A DNA stretch of 64,000 nucleotides from positions 62,001 to 126,000 of the forward strand of contig NZ_FNIV01000008.1 in NCBI RefSeq assembly GCF_900104135.1, in the 5' to 3' direction. A program made the translations under genes and the position numbers. This document shows, piece after piece, positions 34,766 to 44,236 of this stretch. This DNA is from Halomonas shengliensis (GTDB lineage Bacteria; Pseudomonadota; Gammaproteobacteria; Pseudomonadales; Halomonadaceae). Numbering within the stretch: position 1 is the first letter of the stretch; each line of letters opens with the position of its first letter. The notes below the pieces were generated by a model. The model was not told the DNA's origin and ran no database searches. It saw nothing but the letters and a program-made list of their open reading frames with translations.

Positions 34766-35707
34766 GTGTCAAATTTGATGGTTTTCGCCGGGAACGCCAA
34801 TCCCGAACTCGCCCGTAAGATCGCCGAGAGTCTGGACACCCACCAGGGCAACGCCACGGTCGGCCAGTTCAGCGACGGCGAGATCGCGGTCGAGATCAAC
34901 GAGAACGTGCGCGGCAAGGACGTCTTCGTGCTGCAGTCCACCTGTGCGCCGACCAACGACAACCTGATGGAGCTGATCCTGATGATAGACGCCCTGCGCC
35001 GGGCCTCTGCGTCACGGATCACCGCGGTGGTGCCCTACTTCGGCTACGCCCGTCAGGACCGTCGCGTGCGCTCCGCCCGGGTGCCGATCTCGGCCAAGAT
35101 TGTCGCCGACATGATGGTCAAGGCCGGCGTCGACCGGGTGATGACCATGGACCTGCACGCCGACCAGATCCAGGGCTTCTTCGACGTGCCGGTGGACAAC
35201 GTCTACGGCTCGCCGATCCTGCTCGACGACATCGAGCGCCAGAACTACGAGAACCTGGTGGTGGTCTCCCCCGACGTGGGCGGCGTGGTCCGCGCCCGGG
35301 CCATCGCCAAGCAGCTCAACGCCGACCTCGCCATCATCGACAAGCGCCGCCCCTCGGCCAACCAGGCCCAGGTGATGCACATCATCGGCGAGATCGAGGG
35401 CCGCAACTGCGTGGTGGTCGACGACATGATCGATACCGCCGGCACCCTGTGCAAGGCCGGCGAGGCGCTTAAGGACCACGGCGCCCATCGCGTGGTGGCC
35501 TACGCCACCCACCCCATCCTCTCCGGCCCGGCGGTGGACAACATCACCGGCTCGGTGCTGGACGAGGTGGTGGTCACCGACACCATCCCGCTCTCCGACA
35601 CCGCACGCCGCAGCGGCAAGATCCGCCAGCTCAGCGTGGCCGGGCTGATCGCCGAGGCGATCCGTCGGGTGAGCAACGAGGAATCCGTCAGCGCCATGTT
35701 CCACTGA
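34766..35707 (+). CDS. prs: Ribose-phosphate pyrophosphokinase
   Basis: 313-aa PRPP synthetase. It starts at GTG (34766) giving [20 protein letters not shown], the normal family N-terminus, with AGGTGG upstream. The ATP site [18 protein letters not shown] and the PRPP loop [16 protein letters not shown] are intact. It makes PRPP from ATP and ribose 5-phosphate for nucleotide, His and Trp synthesis. No tRNA gene lies in the 50 bp before it, unlike in many gammaproteobacteria. Confidence 0.96.
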   Translation: MSNLMVFAGNANPELARKIAESLDTHQGNATVGQFSDGEIAVEINENVRGKDVFVLQSTCAPTNDNLMELILMIDALRRASASRITAVVPYFGYARQDRRVRSARVPISAKIVADMMVKAGVDRVMTMDLHADQIQGFFDVPVDNVYGSPILLDDIERQNYENLVVVSPDVGGVVRARAIAKQLNADLAIIDKRRPSANQAQVMHIIGEIEGRNCVVVDDMIDTAGTLCKAGEALKDHGAHRVVAYATHPILSGPAVDNITGSVLDEVVVTDTIPLSDTARRSGKIRQLSVAGLIAEAIRRVSNEESVSAMFH

Positions 35708-35816
35708 GGGCAACCTCGGCAACAGGCGCCGGAAAGCGCCCTTCGGGGCACCCGGAAGCGTCAGGGCTCTGGTCGCGGACCCTGGCGTTTCCCTACTTCA
35801 AACGAGAGGCAATTCC

Positions 35817-36464
35817 ATGTCTGACTTTACCCTTAACGCCAGCGTTCGCAACGACCTGGGGAAAGGTGCGAGCCGCCGCCTGCGTCGTGCGAACGAGCAG
35901 GTTCCCGCCATCGTCTACGGCGGTGAGCGCGAGCCGCAGCCGGTCGCCGTCGAGAAGTCCGCCTTCTACAAGGCGATCGAGCAGGAGTCCTTCTTCTCCT
36001 CGGTCATCAACCTGGTGATCGACGGCAAGAGCGAGCAGGTGGTGGTGCGTGACCTGCAGCGTCACCCCTACAAGCCGCTGGTCACCCACGCCGACTTCCT
36101 GCGCGTGGATGCCACCCACGAGATCACCCTCAACGTGCCGCTGCACGTGGTGGGCGAGGAGAAGTGCAAGGGCATCAAGGACGAGGGCGGCGAGCTGCAC
36201 GTGCTGGCCAACGAGGTCCAGATCAGCTGCCTGCCCAAGGACCTGCCCGACTACCTCGAGGTGGACATCACCGCCGTCGAGCTGGGCAGCACCCTGCACC
36301 TCTCCGACCTGACCCTGCCGGCCGGCGTGACTCTGGTCGAGCTGACCCACGGCGAGGACCATGACCAGGCGGTGCTGAGCATCACCAAGCCCAAGGTGCG
36401 CGCCGAGGAAGACGAAGGCGAGGCCGCCGAGGGCGAGGAAGAGGGCGAGCAGGGCGAGGAGTGA
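35817..36464 (+). CDS. rplY: 50S ribosomal protein bL25 (CTC form)
   Basis: 215-aa long form of bL25, which binds 5S rRNA. N-terminal L25 domain (residues 1-95, starting [20 protein letters not shown]) and a C-terminal beta-barrel (about 96-190), ending in a very acidic tail rich in Glu. A 109-bp leader after prs contains an imperfect stem (AGCGTCAGGG with CCCTGGCGTT) of unknown role. A terminator follows. Confidence 0.94.
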   Translation: MSDFTLNASVRNDLGKGASRRLRRANEQVPAIVYGGEREPQPVAVEKSAFYKAIEQESFFSSVINLVIDGKSEQVVVRDLQRHPYKPLVTHADFLRVDATHEITLNVPLHVVGEEKCKGIKDEGGELHVLANEVQISCLPKDLPDYLEVDITAVELGSTLHLSDLTLPAGVTLVELTHGEDHDQAVLSITKPKVRAEEDEGEAAEGEEEGEQGEE

Positions 36465-36511
36465 TCCTCACCCGCTCTGGGGCCGCGCCTGGCGCGGCCC
36501 TCCCCCTGTCG

Positions 36512-36540
36512 ATCAAGCGCCCCGGCGCTTGATTTTTTTT
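36512..36540 (+). terminator. Rho-independent terminator after rplY
   Basis: 9-bp stem ATCAAGCGC, loop CCCG, GCGCTTGAT, followed by a run of T to 36540. A second GC hairpin (GGGCCGCGCC-tg-GCGCGGCCC) lies just before it. The T-run ends right at the pth ribosome site. Confidence 0.92.
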
Positions 36541-36553
36541 GGAGGCAAGACGC

Positions 36554-37138
36554 ATGGCTCAGGTCAGAGCGATCATCGGGCTGGGCAACCCCGGCGCCGA
36601 CTACGAGGCCACCCGCCACAACGCCGGCGCCTGGCTGGTGGAGGCGGTGGCCCGCCGCGCCGGCGCCGCGCTGCGCGCCGACCGCAAGTTCCTGGGGCTC
36701 CATGCGCGGGTGCAGTTCGAGGGCCATGACCTGCACCTGCTCAACCCCACCACCTTCATGAACCGCAGCGGCGGCGCCGTGGCCGCGCTGTGCCAGTTCT
36801 ACAAGATCGCCGCGGACGAGCTGCTGGTCGCCCACGACGAGCTGGATATCGCCCCCGGCACCGCCCGCTACAAGAGCGGCGGCGGCCACGGCGGCCATAA
36901 CGGCCTGCGCGACATCGTCAGCGCCCTGGGCAACGAGCGCGGCTTCCATCGCCTGCGCATCGGCATCGGCCATCCAGGTGACTCGCGTCAGGTGACGAAC
37001 TACGTGCTGGGGCGCCCCGGCAAGGCCGAGCACGCCGCCATCGAGGCCGCCATCGACGAGTGCCTGGCCACCCTGCCCGACGCCCTCGACGGCCAGTGGG
37101 CCAAGGCCATGAACCGGCTGCACGGCTTCTCCGCCTGA
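36554..37138 (+). CDS. pth: Peptidyl-tRNA hydrolase
   Basis: 194-aa enzyme that frees tRNA from drop-off peptidyl-tRNA. IIGLGNPGADYEATRHNAGA with the catalytic His of the TRHNAG motif, NPTTFMNRSG, AHDELD and GGGHGGHNGLRDI are all present. ATG at 36554 has GGAGG at 8 nt; an in-frame TTG at 36539 lies in the terminator T-run and is rejected. Confidence 0.96.
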   Translation: MAQVRAIIGLGNPGADYEATRHNAGAWLVEAVARRAGAALRADRKFLGLHARVQFEGHDLHLLNPTTFMNRSGGAVAALCQFYKIAADELLVAHDELDIAPGTARYKSGGGHGGHNGLRDIVSALGNERGFHRLRIGIGHPGDSRQVTNYVLGRPGKAEHAAIEAAIDECLATLPDALDGQWAKAMNRLHGFSA

Positions 37139-37229
37139 GGCGGAAAAGCCTGCCGCTTATAGCTTGCCCGCTTGTCGGGTAGAATGACCGCCACTTTCCA
37201 CTCGCGAACACGCTTTCCAGGACGCTCCC

Positions 37230-38321
37230 ATGGGTTTCAACTGCGGTATCGTCGGCCTGCCCAACGTCGGCAAGTCGACCCTCTTCAATGCCCTGACCAA
37301 GTCCGGCATCGACGCCGAGAACTTCCCCTTCTGCACCATCGAGCCCAATGTCGGCATCGTGCCGATGCCCGACCCGCGCCTCGACAAGCTGGCCGAGATC
37401 GTCAAGCCGGAGAAGGTGGTTCCCACCACCATGGAGTTCGTCGACATCGCCGGCCTGGTGGCGGGCGCCTCCAAGGGCGAGGGGCTCGGCAACCAGTTCC
37501 TGGCCAATATCCGCGAGACCCAGGCCATCGCCCACGTGGTGCGCTGCTTCGACAACGACAACGTCATCCACGTGGCCAACCAGGTCGATCCGCGCGCCGA
37601 CATCGAGACCATCAACCTGGAGCTGGCCCTGGCCGACCTCGACACCGTCGAGCGCGCGATCCAGCGCCTGGTGCGCGTGGTCAAGGGGGGCGACAAGGAG
37701 GCCATCGCCACCAAGGCGATCCTCGACCGCATCCAGCCCCACCTCGCCGAGGGTCAGCCGCTGAGGAGCTTCGGCCTCGATGACGACGAGAAGAGGCAGC
37801 TCAAGAGCTTCGGCTTCCTGACGCTCAAGCCCACCATGTACATCGCCAACGTCAACGAGGACGGCTTCGACGACAACCCCTACCTCGAGGTGGTCAGGGA
37901 GATCGCCGCCGAGGAGGACGCCGTGGTGGTGCCGGTGTGCAACCAGATCGAGGCCGAGATCGCCGAGCTCGATGACGAGGAGCGCGCCATGTTCCTCGAC
38001 GAGATGGGCATGGAGGAGCCGGGGCTCGACCGCGTGATCCGCGCCGGCTACGCCCTGCTCGGCCTGCAGACCTACTTCACCGCCGGGGTGAAGGAGGTGC
38101 GCGCCTGGACGGTGAAGGTGGGCGCCACCGCCCCCGAGGCCGCCGGGGTGATCCACACCGACTTCCAGAAGGGCTTCATCCGCGCCGAGGTGATCGCCTT
38201 CGATGACTTCGTCACCCTAGGCGGCGAGCAGGGCGCCAAGGACGCCGGCAAGTGGCGCCTGGAGGGCAAGGAGTACGTGGTCCAGGACGGCGACGTCATC
38301 CACTTCCGCTTCAACGTGTGA
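37230..38321 (+). CDS. ychF: Redox-regulated ATPase YchF (OLA1/Obg family)
   Basis: 363-aa P-loop NTPase. G1 [15 protein letters not shown] (8-22) and [20 protein letters not shown] (G3) are visible, with a coiled-coil insertion and a C-terminal TGS domain (about 280-363, ending [14 protein letters not shown]). It prefers ATP and associates with ribosomes and the stress response. pth-ychF is the usual pair. Confidence 0.96.
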   Translation: MGFNCGIVGLPNVGKSTLFNALTKSGIDAENFPFCTIEPNVGIVPMPDPRLDKLAEIVKPEKVVPTTMEFVDIAGLVAGASKGEGLGNQFLANIRETQAIAHVVRCFDNDNVIHVANQVDPRADIETINLELALADLDTVERAIQRLVRVVKGGDKEAIATKAILDRIQPHLAEGQPLRSFGLDDDEKRQLKSFGFLTLKPTMYIANVNEDGFDDNPYLEVVREIAAEEDAVVVPVCNQIEAEIAELDDEERAMFLDEMGMEEPGLDRVIRAGYALLGLQTYFTAGVKEVRAWTVKVGATAPEAAGVIHTDFQKGFIRAEVIAFDDFVTLGGEQGAKDAGKWRLEGKEYVVQDGDVIHFRFNV

Positions 38322-38350
38322 GCTTGCCTCTCACCATCGCCCTGCCCCAT

Positions 38351-38377
38351 GCGCCCCCGGCACTCCGCCGGGGGCGC
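38351..38377 (+). terminator. GC hairpin after ychF
   Basis: Perfect 11-bp stem GCGCCCCCGGC, loop ACTCC, GCCGGGGGCGC, about 30 bp after the ychF stop. No T-run follows, so termination strength is uncertain. Confidence 0.45.
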
Positions 38378-38476
38378 CTGCGTCGAGGCGGCGTGACCGC
38401 CGAGCACCGGGGTCTCCCCCGCCGAGCCTCTGGCGTGCCACAATGACCTCATCCCCCGACGACGAGGAGAGCCGTC

Positions 38477-38878
38477 ATGCCCTGGAAGATCGAGAAGAGC
38501 GATGCCGAATGGCGTGAGCAGCTGACGCCCGAGCAGTACCGCGTCACCCGCGAGCAGGGCACCGAGCCCCCCTTCAGCGGCGACTGGCGGGTCAGCGAGG
38601 AGCACGGCATCTACCACTGCGTCTGCTGCAACGCCCCGCTGTTCGAGAACGAGCACAAGTTCGAGGCCGGCTGCGGCTGGCCCAGCTTCGACCGCCCCAT
38701 GACGCCGACCTGCATCGAGGAGCATCCGGACACCTCCCACGGCATGCGCCGCACCGAGGTGACCTGTGCCCGCTGCCGGGCCCACCTGGGCCACGTCTTC
38801 CCCGACGGCCCGCCGGAGACCACCGGCCAGCGCTACTGCATCAACTCGGTGGCGCTGGACTTCCACGCCGGGGAGTAA
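38477..38878 (+). CDS. msrB: Peptide-methionine (R)-S-oxide reductase
   Basis: 133-aa MsrB. Zinc-binding pairs CVCC and CARC, substrate motif GCGWPSF, and the catalytic Cys in [11 protein letters not shown] at the C-terminus. It repairs the R epimer of methionine sulfoxide. Good ribosome site (GAGGAGA before ATG). Stands alone between ychF and repeat copy B. Confidence 0.97.
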   Translation: MPWKIEKSDAEWREQLTPEQYRVTREQGTEPPFSGDWRVSEEHGIYHCVCCNAPLFENEHKFEAGCGWPSFDRPMTPTCIEEHPDTSHGMRRTEVTCARCRAHLGHVFPDGPPETTGQRYCINSVALDFHAGE

Positions 38879-38926
38879 TCCTCGAGATATCCTCAGGGCT
38901 ATCGCAGTTACCCAGAATGACGGGCG

Positions 38927-39021
38927 CTGGGGGCAAGCCGACGAGGAGGTCCTACGCCAGGGATGGCGTCGGTAGCGCCCAGGGAGGGGTTCACAGCGCC
39001 TCCTCAGAGGCTTGCCCCCAG
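38927..39021 (+). repeat. 95-bp structured intergenic repeat, copy B
   Basis: Outer arms CTGGGGGCAAGCC and GGCTTGCCCCCAG pair perfectly over 13 bp. The inner hairpin is ACGCC-AGGGAT-GGCGT. It is flanked on the left by CAGGGCTATCGCAG (38894-38907), found also beside copy A. Lies between msrB and the GTPase gene. Confidence 0.92.
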
Positions 39022-39147
39022 ATCAGCCCCGAGCGATGAGAGCTGTCCTTGATTGCCATGGCAATCGCCTGCCCGGCCACTCTGCTGAGGCCGTGCATCT
39101 GCTAAGATGGGCGGCCGTTTTCCAAGGCAGACCAAGAGAGGCCGCCC

Positions 39148-40116
39148 ATGCTCGGCTGGTACCCGGGACACATGCACAAGGCGCGGCGCCAGATCACCGA
39201 GGCGCTGCCGGAGATCGACGTGGTGATCGAGGTCCTCGATGCCCGCCTCCCCTACTCCAGCGCCAACCCCATGCTCGCCGAGCTGACCCGCCACAAGCCG
39301 GTGCTCAAGATCCTCTCCCGCGCCGACCTCGCCGACCCCGAGCGCACCCGGGAGTGGGTCGCCCACTTCGACGCCCAACCCGACATGCGCGCGCTGGCCG
39401 TGACCACCACCCAGGCCAGGGAGCTCAAGCGCATCCCCAAGCTATGCCACGAGCTGGCCGGTCAGGTCCGCGCCGACCGCGACGTGCGGGTGATGGTGAT
39501 GGGCATCCCCAACGTCGGCAAGTCGACCCTGATCAACGGCCTGGCCGGCAAGGCGATCGCCAGGACCGGCAACGAGCCGGCGGTGACCAAGCGCCAGCAG
39601 AAGGTGCGCATCGGCAACCGCGTGGCGCTGATCGATACCCCCGGGGTGCTGTGGCCCAAGATCGAGGACCAGGCCAGCGCCTATCGCCTGGCCGCCAGCG
39701 GCGCCATCCGCGACACCGCCATCGACTACGTCGACGTGGCGGTGGTGGCCGCCGCCGAGCTGGCGCGCCGCTATCCGGCGGCGCTCACCGCCCGCTACCG
39801 GCTCAAGGCGCTGCCGGCCTACACCCCCAACCCCGAGGCCGAGCGGGTCGAGGCCGACGGCCCGGCCCGGGTCGATCTGCTGGCCGTAGCCGGCTTCGAC
39901 GGCCATGCGATCCTGGCCGAGATCGCCAGCCGGCGCGGCGGCCTGCGCCCCGGCGGCGAGGTGGACCTGCACCGCGGCGCCGAGGTGCTGTTGCACGAGC
40001 TGCGCGATGGCAAGCTCGGCCGCCTGACCCTGGAGACCCCGGCCGATATCCCGCCCGAGCCCGTGGAGGCGCCGCCCTCCGGCGAGGGTGACGCCGACGC
40101 CGGCCACACCGCATAA
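39148..40116 (+). CDS. ylqF: YlqF/RbgA-like circularly permuted ribosome-assembly GTPase
   Basis: 322-aa GTPase with permuted order: G4-like KILSRADLAD (about 52-61) comes before G1 [17 protein letters not shown] (about 124-140) and G3 DTPGVLWPK (about 169-177). The N-terminus WYPGHMHKARRQI is characteristic of YlqF/RbgA, which helps late 50S subunit assembly in Bacillus. The C-terminal tail (about 285-322) is acidic and Pro-rich. It stands alone, flanked on both sides by repeat copies B and C. Confidence 0.88.
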   Translation: MLGWYPGHMHKARRQITEALPEIDVVIEVLDARLPYSSANPMLAELTRHKPVLKILSRADLADPERTREWVAHFDAQPDMRALAVTTTQARELKRIPKLCHELAGQVRADRDVRVMVMGIPNVGKSTLINGLAGKAIARTGNEPAVTKRQQKVRIGNRVALIDTPGVLWPKIEDQASAYRLAASGAIRDTAIDYVDVAVVAAAELARRYPAALTARYRLKALPAYTPNPEAERVEADGPARVDLLAVAGFDGHAILAEIASRRGGLRPGGEVDLHRGAEVLLHELRDGKLGRLTLETPADIPPEPVEAPPSGEGDADAGHTA

Positions 40117-40150
40117 TCTTCCCAACACTGCTCACCTGGGTTGTGGGGCG

Positions 40151-40245
40151 CCGGGGACAGGACGAAGAGGAGGTCCTATGCCAGGGATGGCATCGGTAGC
40201 GCCCAGGGAAGGGTTCACAGCGCCTCCTCGCAGACCTGTCGCCGG
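40151..40245 (+). repeat. 95-bp structured intergenic repeat, copy C
   Basis: Arms CCGGGGACAGGAC and GACCTGTCGCCGG; inner hairpin ATGCC-AGGGAT-GGCAT. Relative to copies A and B the base pairs change together. It ends 60 bp before the preferred alaA start and 15 bp before an alternative one. Confidence 0.9.
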
Positions 40246-40305
40246 ATCAGCCCCGATCGCATGAAAGCCTTGGTGAACCACCCTGGACACTGGACACCGA
40301 CCGAC

Positions 40306-41535
40306 ATGGACACCCCCCCGATCCGGAAATCGCACAAACTGCACAACGTCTGCTATGACATCCGCGGCCCGGTCCTCGACCATGCCAAGCGCCTCGAGGA
40401 GGAGGGCCAGCGCACCCTCAAGCTGAACATCGGCAACCCCGCGCCGTTCGGCTTCGAGGCCCCCGAGGAGATCCTCCAGGACGTGATGCGCAACCTGCCC
40501 ACCGCCCAGGGCTACTGCGACTCCAAGGGGCTCTACTCGGCGCGCAAGGCGATCATGCAGGAGTGCCAGCGCAAGGAGATCCCCGGCGTCGGCATCGAGG
40601 ACATCTACATCGGCAACGGCGTCTCCGAGCTGATCATGATGGCCCTCCAGGCGCTGCTCAACGACGGCGACGAGGTGCTGATCCCGGCGCCGGACTACCC
40701 GCTGTGGACCGCCGCCGCCAACCTCGCCGGCGGCCATGCCGTCCACTACCGCTGCGACGAGCAGGCCGACTGGGCGCCGGACCTGGACGACATCCGCGCC
40801 AAGGTCACCGCCCATACCCGGGCCATCGTGATCATCAACCCCAACAACCCCACCGGCGCCGTCTACCCGCCGGCGGTGCTGCGCGAGCTGCTGGAGATCG
40901 CCCGCCAGCATGACCTGGTGGTGTTCTCCGACGAGATCTACGACAAGATCCTCTACGACGAGGTCGAGCACGTGGCCACCGGCGCCCTGGCCGGCGACGA
41001 CCAGCTGGTGGTGACCTTGAACGGCCTCTCCAAGAGCTACCGCTGCGCCGGCTTCCGCTCCGGCTGGCTGACCCTCTCCGGCAGTATCGCCAAGCAGCGC
41101 GCCGCCGACTTCATCCAGGGGCTGACCATGCTCGCCTCGATGCGCCTGTGCGCCAACGTGCCGGCCCAGCACGCCATCCAGACGGCGCTCGGCGGCTACC
41201 AGTCGATCAACGACCTGATCCTGCCGGGCGGGCGCCTGCTGGCCCAGCGCGACATCACCTTCGAGAAGCTCAACGCCATCCCCGGCGTCAGCTGCGTCAA
41301 GCCGAAGGGGGCGCTCTACGCCTTCCCGCGCCTGGACCCCAAGGTGTTCAACATCCAGGACGACCAGCGCATGGTGCTCGACCTGCTGCTGCAGGAGAAG
41401 ATCCTGCTGGTCCAGGGCACCGCCTTCAACTGGCCGGAGCCCGACCATGTGCGCATCGTCACCCTGCCCTGGGCCGATCAGCTCGGCGACGCCCTGGACC
41501 GTTTCGCCCGCTTCCTGTCCCGCTACCGCCAGTAG
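40306..41535 (+). CDS. alaA: Glutamate-pyruvate aminotransferase AlaA
   Basis: 409-aa class I PLP aminotransferase, very close in pattern to E. coli AlaA (405 aa). Landmarks are HNVCYDIRGPVLDHAKRLEE, LNIGNPAPFGFEAPEEIL, NLPTAQGYCDSKGLYSARKA, the Schiff-base Lys in LNGLSKSYRCAGFRSGW and LCANVPAQHAIQTALGGYQS. It makes alanine from pyruvate with glutamate. ATG at 40306 matches the homologue; an in-frame ATG at 40261 touches the repeat and neither has a strong ribosome site. Confidence 0.93.
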   Translation: MDTPPIRKSHKLHNVCYDIRGPVLDHAKRLEEEGQRTLKLNIGNPAPFGFEAPEEILQDVMRNLPTAQGYCDSKGLYSARKAIMQECQRKEIPGVGIEDIYIGNGVSELIMMALQALLNDGDEVLIPAPDYPLWTAAANLAGGHAVHYRCDEQADWAPDLDDIRAKVTAHTRAIVIINPNNPTGAVYPPAVLRELLEIARQHDLVVFSDEIYDKILYDEVEHVATGALAGDDQLVVTLNGLSKSYRCAGFRSGWLTLSGSIAKQRAADFIQGLTMLASMRLCANVPAQHAIQTALGGYQSINDLILPGGRLLAQRDITFEKLNAIPGVSCVKPKGALYAFPRLDPKVFNIQDDQRMVLDLLLQEKILLVQGTAFNWPEPDHVRIVTLPWADQLGDALDRFARFLSRYRQ

Positions 41536-41638
41536 CGGCGCTTGAAACCCTCGCCGCCCGGCCGTATCTAAGCAACAGCTTGTGCATGCCGCCCCTGAGG
41601 GCGGCGCCCCTTCCGATGATCGATGGAGACCCACCGAC

Positions 41639-42544
41639 ATGATGCGAATCCTGCTCTTCCTGGCCACCAACCTGGCGGTACTGCTGGTGGCGAGCATCAC
41701 CCTGCGCCTGCTGGGCGTGGAGAGTTATCTCAGCGACCAGGGGATCAACTTCCAGAGCCTGCTGATCTTCTGCTTCATCTTCGGCATGGCCGGCTCGATG
41801 GTCTCGCTGTTCCTCTCCAAGTGGATGGCCAAGCGCGGCACCGGCACCGTGGTGATCGAGACCCCGTCGAATGCCACCGAGAAGTGGCTGGTGGACACCG
41901 TGGCCGAGCTGGCCCGGGACGCCGGCATCAAGACCCCGGAGGTGGGCATCTTCCCCGCCCAGCAGTCCAACGCCTTCGCCACCGGCTGGAACAAGGACGA
42001 CGCCCTGGTGGCGGTCTCCGCCGGGCTGCTCAACCGCATGCGCCCCGAGGAGGTGCGCGCGGTACTGGCCCACGAGATCGGCCACGTCGCCAACGGCGAC
42101 ATGGTCACCCTGGCGCTGATCCAGGGGGTGGTGAACACCTTCGTGATGTTCTTCGCCCGGGTGGTGGCGCACCTGGTGGACCAGTTCCTGCGCGCGCGCA
42201 GCGACGACGGCGCCGGGCTCGGCTTCATGGGCTACTTCGCGGTGGTGATCGTCGCCGAGATCGTCTTCGGCATCGTCGCCTCGGCCATCGTCGCCTGGTT
42301 CTCGCGCTTCCGCGAATACCGCGCCGACGCCTCCGGCGCCAAGCTCGCCGGCTCCGGGGCCATGATCAACGCCCTGGCGCGGCTCAAGGCCGAGACCGAG
42401 CTGCCCGACCAGATGCCGGACACCCTGCGCGCCATGGCCATCACCAAGGGCCAGACCCGCTCGCTGATGGAGAAGCTGTTCGCCAGCCACCCCCCGCTGG
42501 ACGATCGCATCCGGGCGCTGAAGGAAGCCGCCTACCGCGAGTGA
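41639..42544 (+). CDS. htpX: Membrane zinc protease HtpX
   Basis: 301-aa M48 metalloprotease of the inner membrane, which degrades misfolded membrane proteins. Two N-terminal segments (about 4-26 and 38-59), the zinc site HEIGH (His145, Glu146, His149), a further Glu in [10 protein letters not shown], and two more hydrophobic segments between them. Start [20 protein letters not shown] is typical. A small hairpin GCCGCCC-CTGA-GGGCGGC (41588-41605) lies in the leader. Confidence 0.95.
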   Translation: MMRILLFLATNLAVLLVASITLRLLGVESYLSDQGINFQSLLIFCFIFGMAGSMVSLFLSKWMAKRGTGTVVIETPSNATEKWLVDTVAELARDAGIKTPEVGIFPAQQSNAFATGWNKDDALVAVSAGLLNRMRPEEVRAVLAHEIGHVANGDMVTLALIQGVVNTFVMFFARVVAHLVDQFLRARSDDGAGLGFMGYFAVVIVAEIVFGIVASAIVAWFSRFREYRADASGAKLAGSGAMINALARLKAETELPDQMPDTLRAMAITKGQTRSLMEKLFASHPPLDDRIRALKEAAYRE

Positions 42545-42562
42545 CACTGACGCGTCACCGAC

Positions 42563-42603
42563 ACGCAGCGGGCCCGCCGATCGGCGGGCCCGCTTGCGTT
42601 TCC
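42563..42603. terminator. Bidirectional terminator between htpX and pdxB
   Basis: Near-perfect palindrome: AGCGGGCCCGCCGA and its complement, extended by ACGC/GCGT around a one-base bulge. Lies between convergent genes and is followed by TTTCC on the plus strand. Confidence 0.85.
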
Positions 42604-42618
42604 ACTCCTCCCGTCAGG

Positions 42619-43782
42619 CTAGGCGGTGGTGACCCGGACCCCCGACCCCGCGAGCCACCGCGCCGTCTCCCGCTCCCCCGCCGGCAGCGCCACCTCGAGG
42701 GTGGCGAACTCCCGACGCAGCGGGTAGTCGGCGCGGCAGGCGTCGAAGCCGGCGGCCATGCCCCGGGCGCGATGCTCGCGGCGCAGGGCGTCATGATCGC
42801 GACGCGGGTCGTAGACGGCGCGCATGGCCAGGCGCAGGGCCTCCTCGGGGCCGAGCCCCGGCCCCAGCACCAGGCCGGCGAGAGGCGGCGCCGGCAACAG
42901 GTCGTCGAGGGTCACCCGGCACGGCAGGCCGAGGGCCTGGCAGAGTGCGCGGGTGACCTGATGGGTGCCACGCAGCTTGCCGTCCAGGCTGTAGCCGGCG
43001 ACATGGGGGGTGGCGATCTCGGCGAGGTCGCGCAGGGCGGCGTCGATGGCAGGCTCCTGCTCCCAGACGTCGAGCACCGCGGCGATATCGGCCTGCCCCG
43101 CCAGGCGCGCACGCAGCGCATCGCCCGCCACGCAGTCGCCCCGCCCGGCGTTGAGCAGCACCGTCCCCGGCGCCAGGGAGGCGATGCGCTGGGCATCCAG
43201 CAGGTGGCGGGTGGCATGGGGGCCCTCCCCTACCAGCGGGGTGTGCAGGCAGAGCACGTCGCAGGCCTCGATCAGGGCATCGAGGGAGACGAAGCGGGCG
43301 GCCTGCTCGGGCGGGACGTCGCCGGCCTCGACCCGCGGCGAGTCACAGGCCAGCGAGTCGATGCCCATGGCCGAGAGGCGCGCGAGCAGGCGCCCGCCCA
43401 CGTTGCCGGCGCCTACCACGCCCACCCGGCGCTCCGCCAGCCGCCAGCCCTGGCGCTCGGCGAGGGTCGAGAGGCTCACCAGCACGTAGTCGACCACCGC
43501 CTCGGCGTTGCAGCCCGGGGCACTGGCGAAGGCGATGCCTCGCTCGGCCAGCAGCGCGCTGTCCACATGGTCGGTGCCGATGGTGCAGGTGCCCACGAAG
43601 CGTAGCCGCCGCGCCTCGGCCAGCAGCGCGGCATCAACCCGGGTGATGGAGCGCACCACCAGGGCATCGACGTCACGCAGGTCGGCGGGGGCGATCTGGC
43701 GCCCCGGGCGGCGCACCACCTCGCCCAGCGGGGCGAGGCAGGCGTCGGCAGCAGGCACGTTGGCGTCGACGAGGATCTTCAT
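42619..43782 (-). CDS. pdxB: Erythronate-4-phosphate dehydrogenase
   Basis: 387-aa D-2-hydroxyacid dehydrogenase family enzyme of pyridoxal 5'-phosphate synthesis. MKILVDANVPAADACLAPLG start, GTCTIGTDHVDSALLAERGI, NAD motif VGVVGAGNVGGRLLARL (about 124-140), LLNAGRGDCV and the His in ATPHVAGYSLDGKLRGT. A C-terminal dimerisation domain (about 290-380) specific to PdxB is present. Confidence 0.95.
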   Translation of the reverse strand: MKILVDANVPAADACLAPLGEVVRRPGRQIAPADLRDVDALVVRSITRVDAALLAEARRLRFVGTCTIGTDHVDSALLAERGIAFASAPGCNAEAVVDYVLVSLSTLAERQGWRLAERRVGVVGAGNVGGRLLARLSAMGIDSLACDSPRVEAGDVPPEQAARFVSLDALIEACDVLCLHTPLVGEGPHATRHLLDAQRIASLAPGTVLLNAGRGDCVAGDALRARLAGQADIAAVLDVWEQEPAIDAALRDLAEIATPHVAGYSLDGKLRGTHQVTRALCQALGLPCRVTLDDLLPAPPLAGLVLGPGLGPEEALRLAMRAVYDPRRDHDALRREHRARGMAAGFDACRADYPLRREFATLEVALPAGERETARWLAGSGVRVTTA

Positions 43783-43874
43783 GGCACGTTGTCCGCCTCC
43801 GGCAAGCCATTACAATAGGCCACCACCTTACCACTTCGCCGCCCAGGCCGGCACGCAGCAGCGCGGGAGCTTCG

Positions 43875-44153
43875 ATGATCATTCGCTGGGAAACCGACCA
43901 TGACTATGTGCTGGTGCACATCCACCAGGACATGTTCGGCGACTGGATCTTCAGTCGTGCCTGGGGCCAGATCGGCACCCAGTTCGGCGGCCTGCGCCAC
44001 CAGCTGGCCGACGATCGCGACCAGGCGCTGATGTGGCTGGCGGACGAGGCCACCATCCAGGCCTCACGGGGCTTTCGCAAGGTGCTGGAGGAAGAGGATC
44101 ACACCCCGGAGGGGCGCGAGGCGGTCAGCCAGCTCTCGCTGCTGGGGCCCTAA
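43875..44153 (+). CDS. Small WGR-like domain protein
   Basis: 92-aa protein starting MIIRWETDHDYVLVHIHQDM. Its pattern of a short beta-sheet with RAWGQIGTQFGGLRHQLAD and a helix DRDQALMWLADEATIQASRG resembles a degenerate WGR domain, a small nucleic-acid or protein-binding module, with WGQ in place of WGR. Similar short orphan proteins occur in Halomonas-like genomes. Function unknown. Divergent from pdxB and convergent with the glutaredoxin-like gene; a small hairpin at 44165-44188 could end both transcripts. Confidence 0.7.
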   Translation: MIIRWETDHDYVLVHIHQDMFGDWIFSRAWGQIGTQFGGLRHQLADDRDQALMWLADEATIQASRGFRKVLEEEDHTPEGREAVSQLSLLGP

Positions 44154-44236
44154 GCGGGCCAGCGGCCCAGAGGCATAACGCCTCGGGCTACCCCTGGCGC
44201 CTTGCACCTTGATTCCTTGTGCCCGGCGACGCCGGA

